DNA from: Pseudomonas sp. N3-W | GTDB taxonomy: Bacteria; Pseudomonadota; Gammaproteobacteria; Pseudomonadales; Pseudomonadaceae | NCBI RefSeq assembly: GCF_024970185.1 | Contig: NZ_CP103965.1 | Coordinates: 1,484,001 to 1,548,000, forward strand | DNA: 64,000 bases | Direction of reading: 5' to 3' | Part shown: positions 37,145-44,973 of the stretch, one piece after another | Layout of the letters: each line of letters starts with the position of its first letter | How positions within the stretch are numbered: position 1 is the first letter of the stretch | Notes under the pieces: generated by a model | Databases searched by the model: none | What the model was told of the DNA's origin: nothing | The model's input: the letters and a program-made list of their open reading frames with translations, nothing else | Program-made: the position numbers and the translations under genes

Positions 37145-37570
37145 TTACGAATCGATGGAGTGTTGAAGTGCGGTCAGGATAGCGGTCATTTCTGAAAGTT
37201 TGAGTTCCATGTCGCGCAGACGTTTCTTTTCCTCCATTGCACTTTGTATGGCGCAACGCTCATCTTCATCGAGCATCCGCCATAGGCCAAGAATATTGTC
37301 CTCACGCTTTGTATTTTCTTGACCGGTTTGGGCGGGAGCGGCAGGTGCATGCCGCAACATCGGCCCCTCACCCAGTAACAACCAGTCAAGAGAGATGCCT
37401 CGCGTTTGTGCTATTTCTACGCATAATGAGTACGGCGTGCTGTCGCGGCCTTTCCAGCTGCTAAGCGTTTGAGGACTGATCTGCAGCGCGGAAGACAGAG
37501 AAACGTCAGTTTTTGTGCCGGTAACGTGCTTCAGTCGCGCCAGGACAGCTTGAGATTTTTTGCTACGCAA
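37145..37570 (-). CDS. CI-type phage repressor-like protein
   Basis: A 141-residue repressor-like protein with an N-terminal HTH of the CI family (MRSKKSQAVLARLKHVTG, then SALQISPQTLSSWKGRDSTPYSLCVEIAQTRGISLDWLLLGEGP). The C-terminus has a coiled-coil (EEKKRLRDMELKLSEMTAILTALQ) rather than the usual LexA/CI peptidase domain, so no self-cleavage Ser/Lys pair is visible. I chose a TTG start at 37570 because AAGGAAGAGG lies six bases before it; the frame remains open to an ATG at 37648. A palindrome lies 37 bases upstream. Confidence 0.75.
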   Translation of the reverse strand: MRSKKSQAVLARLKHVTGTKTDVSLSSALQISPQTLSSWKGRDSTPYSLCVEIAQTRGISLDWLLLGEGPMLRHAPAAPAQTGQENTKREDNILGLWRMLDEDERCAIQSAMEEKKRLRDMELKLSEMTAILTALQHSIDS

Positions 37571-37606
37571 TTTGAGCCTCTTCCTTTTGACATATGCTTT
37601 TTGAGT

Positions 37607-37619
37607 GCATAAATTATGC
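37607..37619. promoter_or_regulatory. Candidate operator upstream of the CI-type gene
   Basis: GCATAAATTATGC is a perfect 13-bp palindrome in an AT-rich tract just ahead of the repressor start. Related half-sites (TATGC, GCAT) lie at 37593 and 37634. It suits autoregulation and control of the plus-strand genes. Confidence 0.45.
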
Positions 37620-37661
37620 GCAATGAGTATTTTTGCATGAGTAAGCAAGCAATCGTCAACT

Positions 37662-37874
37662 ATGAATCAGAAGAATGCGATGTCGAAACTTCCTAATGGT
37701 ATCAGAGCAAATTTCCTACAAACCGGTCTGTGCGAATTACTTGGCTGCCCGTTGCACTTCCTTGTGTCTGACAGATGTTATTCGCGAGTCCGGGCTGGAG
37801 CGATCAATGCTTCAAGCAGTATTGCTTTTGATCAAGTCGATTACCACCAAATGACTGTCGGGAATCAAGTATGA
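37662..37874 (+). CDS. Doubtful 70-residue reading frame
   Basis: A 70-residue frame with no recognised motif and no obvious Shine-Dalgarno. The only point in its favour is that its stop overlaps the start of the zinc-finger gene (ATGA), which would suit coupling. It may simply be the open leader of that gene, in a phage-like region of lower G+C. Confidence 0.25.
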   Translation: MNQKNAMSKLPNGIRANFLQTGLCELLGCPLHFLVSDRCYSRVRAGAINASSSIAFDQVDYHQMTVGNQV

Positions 37875-38149
37875 GTACCTACAAAATGGTGTGTCCGCAC
37901 TGCCTGAGCCGGATGCGCATTCGCACCAGCGAAGGCCGTCATATTTTCCTGCGGGTGGCGTATCTGCAATGTACATCGGAAGCTTGCGGCTGGTCGGTGC
38001 GGGCCGAGTTCGAAATGACTCATGAGTTGTCGCCCAGTGGCATGCCCAACCCTGATGTGCATTTGCCTTGCGCCGGGCCGGACCTGCGTCGTGCCGCGCG
38101 GCCTGTTGCACCGCCCCCCCCGCCGATGGAAGCAATACTGGAGGCTTGA
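37871..38149 (+). CDS. Ogr/Delta-like zinc-finger protein
   Basis: A 92-residue protein with the four Cys of the Ogr/Delta zinc finger: CPHCLSRMRIRTSEG (first pair) and QCTSEACGWS (second pair). The family activates late genes of P2-like phages. The tail is Pro-rich (RPVAPPPPPME). It stands alone, without P2 structural genes, next to the holin/repressor module; its targets may be elsewhere. The following gene starts two bases after its stop. Confidence 0.75.
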   Translation: MSTYKMVCPHCLSRMRIRTSEGRHIFLRVAYLQCTSEACGWSVRAEFEMTHELSPSGMPNPDVHLPCAGPDLRRAARPVAPPPPPMEAILEA

Positions 38150-38151
38150 GC

Positions 38152-38514
38152 ATGAAAGAGGTCGATGAGAGTCCGCAACTGAATGAGGAGTTACTGGCGA
38201 TCGCCCAGGCATTTCTTGCCCGTCATGAAGGCGATGTATTGATCGATGATCAGGTGCTGTTCTGTCGTGCCGTGAAGCACTTGCAGAGTGTTGATGTGCC
38301 GATGCACATGGCGGAAAGACTGGTCAGTCATGCCTATGGAATTCTCAAATCCAGCAACGATCGTCGGCGACTGGATATTGCCGCCAGCTCCGAGACGGTG
38401 GCCGTGGTCACGGACCCCGCCAACGGTCTGACCTGGGCGGTGCCGGTGGGGCTGATTGTCAAATACGTCATCAACGCGCCGACCAATCGCAAGCTTCGGC
38501 TGGTGGAGCCCTGA
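38152..38514 (+). CDS. Hypothetical protein linked to the zinc-finger gene
   Basis: A 120-residue acidic protein without signal or membrane segment. An N-terminal helical part (ELLAIAQAFLARHEGDVLIDDQVLFCRAVKHLQ) is followed by a beta-rich end (TVAVVTDPANGLTWAVPVGLIVKYV). GGAGG lies eight bases before the ATG. No family recognised; the two-base distance to the zinc-finger gene suggests a shared function. Confidence 0.65.
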   Translation: MKEVDESPQLNEELLAIAQAFLARHEGDVLIDDQVLFCRAVKHLQSVDVPMHMAERLVSHAYGILKSSNDRRRLDIAASSETVAVVTDPANGLTWAVPVGLIVKYVINAPTNRKLRLVEP

Positions 38515-38647
38515 GGTTTCAGTGAGCGTTATTCAGGTCTTGGTCGGCGTGACCGGGACCTGGAGCAAAATAACCCCGTGCCCTGAAGCGTCATCCCCCC
38601 TAAAATACCGGTCACTCCCCGATTCGCACCGCCGAGGCGATTTTTAC

Positions 38648-39862
38648 ATGTCCGTTACCGCTACTCCCACCAGCCTCGCGCCGGATCACCATGCGCAGTT
38701 CGTCGACCTGCTGCAGACCAGTCTTGACCACAACGCCTTCATCAAACTGGTGCTGGCCAAGTATGTCGGCACTGAGGCGGACTTGCAGCGACTGATCATC
38801 AAGCAACTGACGGTCAAGGATCAGCCTTGTCTGTCCTTTGTCTATCGCTACAAGACCCGCGACATCACCAAGAATTTTCCGCTGGCCGAAGGCGTGGCGA
38901 CCATTGCCGCTTTGCTGCCGGTGTCGTTTAAAAATGCGCATTTGTTGTCGCTCACCGACGAAGTCCAGCTCGAATACAGCAAAAAGAGCAAGAGTTCGCT
39001 GTTCAAGAGCAAACCCCAGCAATTGCGTGAAGTGCCGTCCGCCGAACACAACCGCGAGAAAAACCGCTTCCTCGACCTGAGCCGGCCGTTCCTCAAGGAC
39101 CTGGGCGTGACCAACGGGCAGCACGAACTGATTCCGGCCATGTCGCGCAAATGGAAGCAGATCAACAAGTTCATTGAAGTATTCAGCCATGCGCTGACGT
39201 CTTCGCCTCTGGCGCTGGACAAGCCGGTGCGGGTGGCGGACTTCGGTTCGGGCAAGGGCTATCTGACCTTCGCTATTCACGACTATCTGCGCAACACCCT
39301 GAACGCCGAAGGCGAAGTCACCGGTGTCGAGTTGCGCGAAGAGATGGTCAACCTGTGCAATACCGCTGCCGCAAAGCTGGAGCATCCGGGGCTGGTGTTC
39401 AAGTGCGGCGATGTCCGCAGCGTGGCGCCCAGCGAGCTGGACGTGATGATCGCCCTGCATGCCTGCGACATTGCCACCGATTACGCGATTCACACCGGCA
39501 TTCGTTCCGGCGCCTCGATCATCATGTGCTCACCGTGCTGCCACAAGCAGATCCGCCTGCAAATCCAGAGCCCGGCGTTGCTCAAGCCGATGCTGCAATA
39601 CGGGCTGCATCTGGGTCAGCAGGCGGAAATGGTCACCGACAGCCTGCGTGCGTTGTTCCTCGAAGCCTGCGGTTACGAGACCAAGGTGTTCGAGTTCATC
39701 TCACTGGACCACACCAACAAGAACAAGATGATTCTGGCGGTCAAACGCGCCGAGCCGGTGGATCCGGCCCAGTTGCTGGTGAAGATTCAGGCGCTGAAGG
39801 ATTTCTATCACATCAGCGAGCATTGCCTGGAGACGCTGCTGCGGGCCGACGGCTACCTCTAA
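38648..39862 (+). CDS. SAM-dependent methyltransferase, probably acting on RNA or protein
   Basis: A 404-residue protein with a class I methyltransferase domain: motif I VADFGSGKGYLTFAIHDYL near residue 197, acidic loop GVELREEMV near 225, and ALHACDIATDYAIHTGI, then SPCCHKQIR near 298. The last is the SPCC pattern of the Methyltransf_32 group (GSTCD/METTL-like). The N-terminal 190 residues are helical and basic. Substrate unknown. ATG 38648 agrees with the family start; the longer frame to 38456 overlaps the upstream gene. Confidence 0.78.
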   Translation: MSVTATPTSLAPDHHAQFVDLLQTSLDHNAFIKLVLAKYVGTEADLQRLIIKQLTVKDQPCLSFVYRYKTRDITKNFPLAEGVATIAALLPVSFKNAHLLSLTDEVQLEYSKKSKSSLFKSKPQQLREVPSAEHNREKNRFLDLSRPFLKDLGVTNGQHELIPAMSRKWKQINKFIEVFSHALTSSPLALDKPVRVADFGSGKGYLTFAIHDYLRNTLNAEGEVTGVELREEMVNLCNTAAAKLEHPGLVFKCGDVRSVAPSELDVMIALHACDIATDYAIHTGIRSGASIIMCSPCCHKQIRLQIQSPALLKPMLQYGLHLGQQAEMVTDSLRALFLEACGYETKVFEFISLDHTNKNKMILAVKRAEPVDPAQLLVKIQALKDFYHISEHCLETLLRADGYL

Positions 39863-39863
39863 C

Positions 39864-39895
39864 CCTGTGGGAGCGGGCAAGCCCGCTCCCACAGG
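39864..39895. repeat. Perfect REP palindrome between convergent stops
   Basis: CCTGTGGGAGCGGGC and GCCCGCTCCCACAGG form a perfect 15-bp stem with an AA loop. It fills almost all of the 33 bases between the methyltransferase stop and the DMT transporter stop, so it probably ends both transcripts. Confidence 0.9.
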
Positions 39896-40825
39896 TCATG
39901 CGTTTGCCACGCGTGCAGGACTTATCGTGGTCTTGCGCCCCAGCATCACCGTCACGATCACTCCGGCCGCAAACAGCCAAGTGATCGGCTCGACGTGTTC
40001 ACCAAAGAACAGCGTCGAAAACGCAATCGTGAAGAATATTTGCAACAGCTGAATCTGACTGACCCGCGCAATACCGCCCATCGCCAGCCCCGCGTACCAG
40101 GCGAAAAAGCCGATGAACTGCGAGAACAACGACACGTAGCCAAAGGCCCACCAGGTTCTGGCCGAAATCGCGCCCTGATGTTGCAGCGCCAGGTACAGCA
40201 CCGGTCCGATCAGAAGAGGTGTGGACAACACCAGCGCCCAGCAGATCACCTGCCAGCCGCCCATCTCTTTGGCCAGTCGGCCACCCTCGGCATAGCCCAG
40301 GCCGCCCACCGCAATCGCACCCAGCATCAACAAATCCCCGGCCTGGATACTGCCGGCACCGCTGATCAGCGCATAACCGAGCACCAGTGCGCTGCCCAAC
40401 GCGGCGCAGGCCCAAAAGGCTTTTGATGGGCGTTCGTGAGACAGCCAGGCGGCATACAGTGCGACGCACAACGGTTGCAGGCCGTTGACCAGTGCACCGT
40501 GGGACGCCGGCAAGGTTTGCATGGCCCACGCCGACAGCACCGGAAAGCCAAGAATGACCCCGGCGATCACCAGCGTCAGGCCTTTGACCTGCGCCCAGGT
40601 CGGCCATTTCTCCCGCCGCCACAGCAACAGCAACGCTGCCGGCACCGCCGCAAACAACGCCCGGCCCAGGCCGTTGAGCAGTGGATGAATTTCCTGCACG
40701 ACGATGCGTGTAAAGGGCAGGGTGAGGCTGAAAATCACAACGCCGAGCAGGCCCAGGGCCATGCCGGTGTTTTCGCGTGAGGACATGATGGCAACCAGAA
40801 TCGAGAGTGGCGGGAAGGTCTTCAT
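39896..40825 (-). CDS. EamA/DMT-family transporter
   Basis: A 309-residue, 10-helix drug/metabolite transporter with two EamA repeats (GVVIFSLTLPFTRIVVQEIHPLLNGLGRALFAA; VGGLGYAEGGRLAKEMGGWQVICWALVLSTPLL). Substrate unknown; amino acid or toxin export is typical. Two starts are possible, ATG 40825 and ATG 40786; neither has a strong ribosome site, and the shorter form begins just before the first membrane helix. Confidence 0.82.
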   Translation of the reverse strand: MKTFPPLSILVAIMSSRENTGMALGLLGVVIFSLTLPFTRIVVQEIHPLLNGLGRALFAAVPAALLLLWRREKWPTWAQVKGLTLVIAGVILGFPVLSAWAMQTLPASHGALVNGLQPLCVALYAAWLSHERPSKAFWACAALGSALVLGYALISGAGSIQAGDLLMLGAIAVGGLGYAEGGRLAKEMGGWQVICWALVLSTPLLIGPVLYLALQHQGAISARTWWAFGYVSLFSQFIGFFAWYAGLAMGGIARVSQIQLLQIFFTIAFSTLFFGEHVEPITWLFAAGVIVTVMLGRKTTISPARVANA

Positions 40826-41040
40826 CTAGCCACAAAGTCGTTGGGTTTCGCGCTTACAGCTGTGCACGGAAATATCCGTACAGTTGCCGCGGTACCTGTG
40901 GTCAGAGCGCCTGCTCCCTCGCCACAAAGGCTGAATCCGGAACGGGTGGCCCGTAGTAGCTGGGTATTACCCGACCTGACAGATAAGGGCTACCTTGAAT
41001 ACTCCTGCAAGCCCACGCTTTTCCCCGAGGAGTTCATCCC

Positions 41041-41622
41041 ATGGCTGCGAAAAAAATACTGATGCTGGTCGGCGACTATGTCGAAGACTATGAAGTGATG
41101 GTGCCGTTTCAGGCGCTGCTGATGATTGGCCACACCGTGCACGCCGTGTGTCCGGAAAAAACCGCCGGCCAGACCGTGCGCACAGCGATTCACGACTTCG
41201 AAGGTGATCAGACCTACAGCGAAAAACCCGGTCACCTGTTTGCCCTGAACTTCGATTTCGCCAAGGTCGATGCCGCCGATTACGACGCGCTGCTGGTGCC
41301 CGGCGGTCGTGCGCCGGAGTACTTGCGCCTGAATGAGAACGTCCTGGACCTGGTGCGCGCGTTCGACCAGGCCGGCAAGCCGATTGCTGCTGTTTGCCAC
41401 GGCGCGCAGTTGCTGGCGGCGGCGGGGATTCTTGAAGGCCGTGAGTGCAGTGCCTACCCGGCTTGCGCCCCTGAAGTACGCCTGGCCGGTGGTACGTTTA
41501 TCGACATTGCCGTGACCGAAGGCCACGTTCAAGGCAATCTGGCCACTGCTCCAGCCTGGCCGGCACACCCGAACTGGCTTGCCGGTTTCCTCGGTTTGCT
41601 GGGCACCAAAATCACGCTGTAA
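41041..41622 (+). CDS. DJ-1/PfpI-family protein
   Basis: A 193-residue DJ-1 superfamily protein. The nucleophile elbow [10 protein letters not shown] holds Cys119, with a Glu of the [10 protein letters not shown] segment (near residue 17) as partner. Family members act as glyoxalases, deglycase-like or stress proteins. ATG 41041 follows GAGGAG. The gap upstream (40826-41040) holds no gene, only half a REP near 40910-40925. Confidence 0.85.
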   Translation: MAAKKILMLVGDYVEDYEVMVPFQALLMIGHTVHAVCPEKTAGQTVRTAIHDFEGDQTYSEKPGHLFALNFDFAKVDAADYDALLVPGGRAPEYLRLNENVLDLVRAFDQAGKPIAAVCHGAQLLAAAGILEGRECSAYPACAPEVRLAGGTFIDIAVTEGHVQGNLATAPAWPAHPNWLAGFLGLLGTKITL

Positions 41623-41636
41623 CGAGGGCCCCACGC

Positions 41637-41942
41637 ATGTGCGAGCTGTATGTCAAAGCCGACCCGATTCTCTACGAATCGCGCTCCCGCTCGTTACGCA
41701 TCTGCGGGGTGGTGACCACGCTGCGCCTGGAGAATCAGTTCTGGGACATCCTCAGCGAGATTGCCGAAGCGGATGGCATGACCACCAATCAGCTGATCGC
41801 CAAGCTGTATGAAGAGGTGATGGATTATCGCGGCGAGGTAGTGAATTTCGCTTCGTTCCTGCGGGTGAGTTGCATGCGCTATTTGAGTCAGCGACGGGTG
41901 GTTGGGGCGGGGTTGGCGGTGGTTCGTACGGCAGTGAAGTAG
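41637..41942 (+). CDS. Ribbon-helix-helix domain protein
   Basis: A 101-residue protein with the RHH_4-type pattern: SRSLRICGVVTTLRLENQFWDILSEIAEADGMTTNQLIAKLYEEV, a beta strand then two helices as in arylamine-linked RHH regulators. Probably DNA-binding. It starts 14 bases after the DJ-1 gene and may share its transcript. Confidence 0.78.
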   Translation: MCELYVKADPILYESRSRSLRICGVVTTLRLENQFWDILSEIAEADGMTTNQLIAKLYEEVMDYRGEVVNFASFLRVSCMRYLSQRRVVGAGLAVVRTAVK

Positions 41943-42046
41943 CCGAGCCTGTGACAATGATTGCCTGATATGGGCGGTGGCTAAACTGGGTGGACGGTCT
42001 TTAATGGAAGGCGACTTTCACGGGATCAATCGACAGGAGCAGCACC

Positions 42047-42391
42047 ATGTCCGGATGGTACGAAGTGAGCAAGACCAGCAGCGGTCAGTTTCGGTTTGTG
42101 CTGAAAGCGGCCAACGCCGAAACCATTCTCGTCGGCGAGCAATACACCAGCCGCGGCGGTGCCGACAACGGCATTGCCGCCGTGCAGAACAACAGCCCGC
42201 TGGACGAACGCTACGAAAAAAAGACCACCAAGGACGGTCATCCGTATTTCAACCTCAAGGCCGCCAATCACGAAATCATTGGCAGCAGCGAAGCCTATTC
42301 ATCGGAAGCAGCGCGGGAAAAAGGCATCGCCAGCGTCAAGGCCAACGGGCCGACGAAAGTGATCAAGGACAAGACGTTGCCAGTACTTTGA
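42047..42391 (+). CDS. YegP-family (DUF1508) protein
   Basis: A 114-residue protein made of two repeats of the DUF1508 unit: KTSSGQFRFVLKAANAETILVGEQYTSRGGADNGIAAVQNN and KDGHPYFNLKAANHEIIGSSEAYSSEAAREKGIASVKAN. The fold is established for this family but the function is not. GGAG lies upstream of the ATG. Confidence 0.85.
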   Translation: MSGWYEVSKTSSGQFRFVLKAANAETILVGEQYTSRGGADNGIAAVQNNSPLDERYEKKTTKDGHPYFNLKAANHEIIGSSEAYSSEAAREKGIASVKANGPTKVIKDKTLPVL

Positions 42392-42414
42392 TCACAATCT
42401 TCAGACCCGGCGCC

Positions 42415-42449
42415 CCCCCCCTGTGAGAGAAAGCCCGCTTCCACAGGGG
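42415..42449. repeat. Imperfect REP-like hairpin after yegP
   Basis: CCCCCCTGTGAGAGAAAGCC and the partner GGGCTTT/CCACAGGGGG-type arms form an imperfect stem between the convergent yegP and dapA-like genes. A decayed REP that may end transcription. Confidence 0.6.
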
Positions 42450-42471
42450 GAGTTTTGTGTGTGCTGAACGA

Positions 42472-43359
42472 TCAGCGCAATGCGGTCAACAAGCCTTGCA
42501 GTTGACTGTGTCCCGCGTCACCCAGCGGGAAAACCGGCAGCCGCGGATGACCGGCTTCGAGGCCGGTCATGCTCAGGCCGGCCTTGATGGTGGCCGGCAA
42601 GCCGCCCTTGAGGATGAAGTCCAGCAGCGGCAGCTGACGATAGAACAGCGCTCGCGCCGTGTTCAGGTCGTTGGCCAAGACCGCCTCATACAACGCCAGA
42701 TTGAGCTGCGGGATCAGGTTTGGTGCTGCCGTGCACCAGCCTTTGGCCCCGGCCGCAAACGCTTCCAGTGCCAGCGGGTTGCAACCGTTGTAGAACGGCA
42801 CCTGACCGTCGCCCAGCAGCTGCAGTTTGTGCATGCGCTGAATGTCGCCGGTGCTTTCCTTGACCATGGTCACGCTGTCCACGGTATTGAAAATCCGCAG
42901 GATCAACTCCACCGACATGTCAGTGCCGCTGGTGGCCGGGTTGTTGTAGAGCATGATTGGCACACCGACGCTGTCACCGATGGCGCGGTAGTGGGCGAGG
43001 ATTTCCGCCTCGGTCAGTTTCCAGTACGACGCTGGCAGCACCATGACCACGTCGGCCCCGTGAGCCTCGGCGAAACGAGCGCGGCGTACGGCTTTGGCAG
43101 TGGTCAGGTCGGATACGCTGACGATGGTCGGTACCCGTTTGGCCACGTGCTTGATGCTGAATTCACTGACCTGATCCCACTCCGCATCGCTCAGGTAAGC
43201 ACCTTCGCCGGTGCTGCCCAGCGGCGCGATGGCGTGGACGCCGCTGTCGATCAGACGGTCGATGGAGCGCCCGAGGGCGGCCAGGTCGACCTGCTCGCCG
43301 TTGGCGCTGAACGGGGTGATGGTGTAGCCGATGATGCCGTGAATGTTGGGGGTCGACAT
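42472..43359 (-). CDS. DapA-family aldolase/lyase (not the lysine enzyme)
   Basis: A 295-residue class I aldolase-fold protein. The Schiff-base Lys167 lies in TMVKESTGDI, the proton-shuttle Tyr in MLYNNPATSGTD near 138, and the start PNIHGIIGYTITPFSANGEQVDLAAL is typical. Such proteins include N-acetylneuraminate lyases, 4-hydroxy-2-oxoglutarate aldolases and 5-dehydro-4-deoxyglucarate dehydratases. The operon with a class II aldolase-like gene and an XRE-cupin regulator suggests catabolism of a sugar acid or hydroxy acid. Confidence 0.82.
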   Translation of the reverse strand: MSTPNIHGIIGYTITPFSANGEQVDLAALGRSIDRLIDSGVHAIAPLGSTGEGAYLSDAEWDQVSEFSIKHVAKRVPTIVSVSDLTTAKAVRRARFAEAHGADVVMVLPASYWKLTEAEILAHYRAIGDSVGVPIMLYNNPATSGTDMSVELILRIFNTVDSVTMVKESTGDIQRMHKLQLLGDGQVPFYNGCNPLALEAFAAGAKGWCTAAPNLIPQLNLALYEAVLANDLNTARALFYRQLPLLDFILKGGLPATIKAGLSMTGLEAGHPRLPVFPLGDAGHSQLQGLLTALR

Positions 43360-43387
43360 GGTGTCGCTCCTTCAAAAATGAGTGGGT

Positions 43388-44170
43388 TCAGTTCAGGCAA
43401 TCGGCGTGTTGACGCAGGTTCTGCCGGGCGTAGTAGTTGAACGCGGCGCCGTGGCGTTTCGGTCTGGAAATCCAGTCATGGGCCTCGCGACCCAGCGCTG
43501 GCAAGATCGGTCTGATCTCGCCGGCCGCCATGGCCAACAGCTGCAACTTTGCGGCGCGCTCGATCAATTGCGCGATGACACAGGCTTCTTCGATGCTGGT
43601 GCCGGTGGACAATTGGCCGTGATGGGAAAGCAGAATCGCCCGCTTGTCGCCCAAGGCACCGGCAATCAGTTCGCCTTCTTCATTGCCCACCGGCACACCC
43701 GGCCAGCCTTCCAGAAACGCGCAATCGTCGTAGAGCGGGCAGAGGTCCATGTGGGAAATCTGCAGCGGTACTTCAAGCATCGACAGCGCGGCAATGTGGG
43801 TCGGATGAGTGTGGATAATGCAGTTCACGTCCGGCCGGGCACGATAAACCCAGCTGTGAAAACGGTTCGCCGGGTTGGGCATGCCATGGCCTTCGAGTAC
43901 CTCCAGGTCTTCGTTGACCAGCAGCAGATTGCTTGCGGTGATTTCGTCGAAACCCAGACCCAATTGTTGGGTGTAATAGGTGCCAGGCTGCGGGCCGCGG
44001 GCAGTGATCTGCCCGGCCAGGCCGGAGTCATGCCCGTTCTCGAACAGGATGCGGCAGGTGAGGGCCAGCTTTTGTCGGTCGGTCCACGTATTATCCGCCA
44101 GGGTGTTTTGCATCTGGCTCAGTGCCTGCTTGACCAGTTGGTCTTTGGGGAGTGCTAATGTCTTGGCCAT
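43388..44170 (-). CDS. Class II aldolase/adducin-family protein
   Basis: A 260-residue protein of the metal-dependent aldolase II fold (fuculose-phosphate aldolase type). The zinc histidines are expected in IIHTHPTHIAALSMLE (near residue 112-116) and SHHGQLSTG (near 178). ATG 44170 follows AGGA at eight bases; an upstream in-frame ATG at 44194 is less well placed. First gene of the two-gene operon, divergent from the XRE-cupin gene. Substrate unknown. Confidence 0.82.
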   Translation of the reverse strand: MAKTLALPKDQLVKQALSQMQNTLADNTWTDRQKLALTCRILFENGHDSGLAGQITARGPQPGTYYTQQLGLGFDEITASNLLLVNEDLEVLEGHGMPNPANRFHSWVYRARPDVNCIIHTHPTHIAALSMLEVPLQISHMDLCPLYDDCAFLEGWPGVPVGNEEGELIAGALGDKRAILLSHHGQLSTGTSIEEACVIAQLIERAAKLQLLAMAAGEIRPILPALGREAHDWISRPKRHGAAFNYYARQNLRQHADCLN

Positions 44171-44266
44171 ATCGGTGTCCTTTGGGTGGTTCAATGGACG
44201 TCGGTTTACGGTTCACCGGTTCCTCGCAAAGTCGTCGGTGACTGCAAATGACACTAAAGAGGCTAT

Positions 44267-44283
44267 ATGACACATTGTGTCAT
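44267..44283. promoter_or_regulatory. Palindromic operator of the XRE-cupin regulator
   Basis: ATGACACATTGTGTCAT is a perfect 17-bp palindrome with one central base, placed between the divergent promoters (97 bases from the aldolase start and 46 from the regulator start). A half-site ATGACAC recurs at 44248. Both positions suit control of both directions. Confidence 0.7.
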
Positions 44284-44328
44284 TGGCAAGGACAAATCGT
44301 TGCCTCCTTGATGGATTAATCGCTCTAC

Positions 44329-44871
44329 ATGTCTATCCGTTTGAAATTACTGAGAAAAAAACTTGGCGTGACGTTGGAGTCGCTGGCCGAAAAGTCCGGC
44401 ATGACCAAGAGTTATCTGTCCAAGGTCGAGCGCGGGTTGAACACGCCGTCGATTGCCGCCGCGTTGAAGCTGGCCAAGGCGCTGAATGTGAACGTCGAGG
44501 AATTGTTCTCCGAAGACCGCGTCAGCCTCGACAGCTATAGCCTGGTGCGCAGTGATGAGCGCCAGTCATTGGCGGCCAATGACCAGAGTCCGGGTTATGC
44601 GGTGCTGGCTCATCAGGTCAGTGAGCGCAGCCTGCTGCCGTTCATCATCTATCCGCCGGCGCAGTTCACCGACAAGACCTTCAAGGAACACCTTGGGGAG
44701 GAGTTTCTGTTTGTCCACGAAGGGCAGGTGGAAGTGGACTTCGTGAGCGAGCGGGTGCTGCTCAACCGCGGGGATGCGCTGCATTTCAACGCGCAGAAGC
44801 CGCATCGGATTCGGTCGGTGGGGGAGGTTCAGGCGCAGTTGCTGGTGGTGGTTCACAGCGCGGAAGAATGA
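44329..44871 (+). CDS. XRE-family regulator with cupin sensor domain
   Basis: A 180-residue regulator: N-terminal HTH (residues 5-60; LGVTLESLAEKSGMTKSYLSKVERGLNTPSIAAALKLAKALN), linker, and a C-terminal cupin (HLGEEFLFVHEGQVEVDF; LLNRGDALHFNAQKPHRI). The cupin probably binds the ligand of the neighbouring pathway. It is divergent from the aldolase operon with the palindrome between them. Confidence 0.88.
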   Translation: MSIRLKLLRKKLGVTLESLAEKSGMTKSYLSKVERGLNTPSIAAALKLAKALNVNVEELFSEDRVSLDSYSLVRSDERQSLAANDQSPGYAVLAHQVSERSLLPFIIYPPAQFTDKTFKEHLGEEFLFVHEGQVEVDFVSERVLLNRGDALHFNAQKPHRIRSVGEVQAQLLVVVHSAEE

Positions 44872-44886
44872 GTTGCCTGTCCTGGC

Positions 44887-44959
44887 GCCTTCGCGAGCAA
44901 GCCCGCTCCCACAGGGAAATGCATTCCAAATGTGGGGGCGAGCCTGCTCGCGAAAGCGG
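44887..44959. repeat. REP pair between regulator and DUF4917 gene
   Basis: GCCTTCGCGAGCAAGCCCGC (44887 on) faces GGGCGAGCCTGCTCGCGAAA (ending near 44955) with a 17-base spacer. Convergent genes flank it. Confidence 0.85.
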
Positions 44960-44973
44960 TAGATCTGTCGCCA

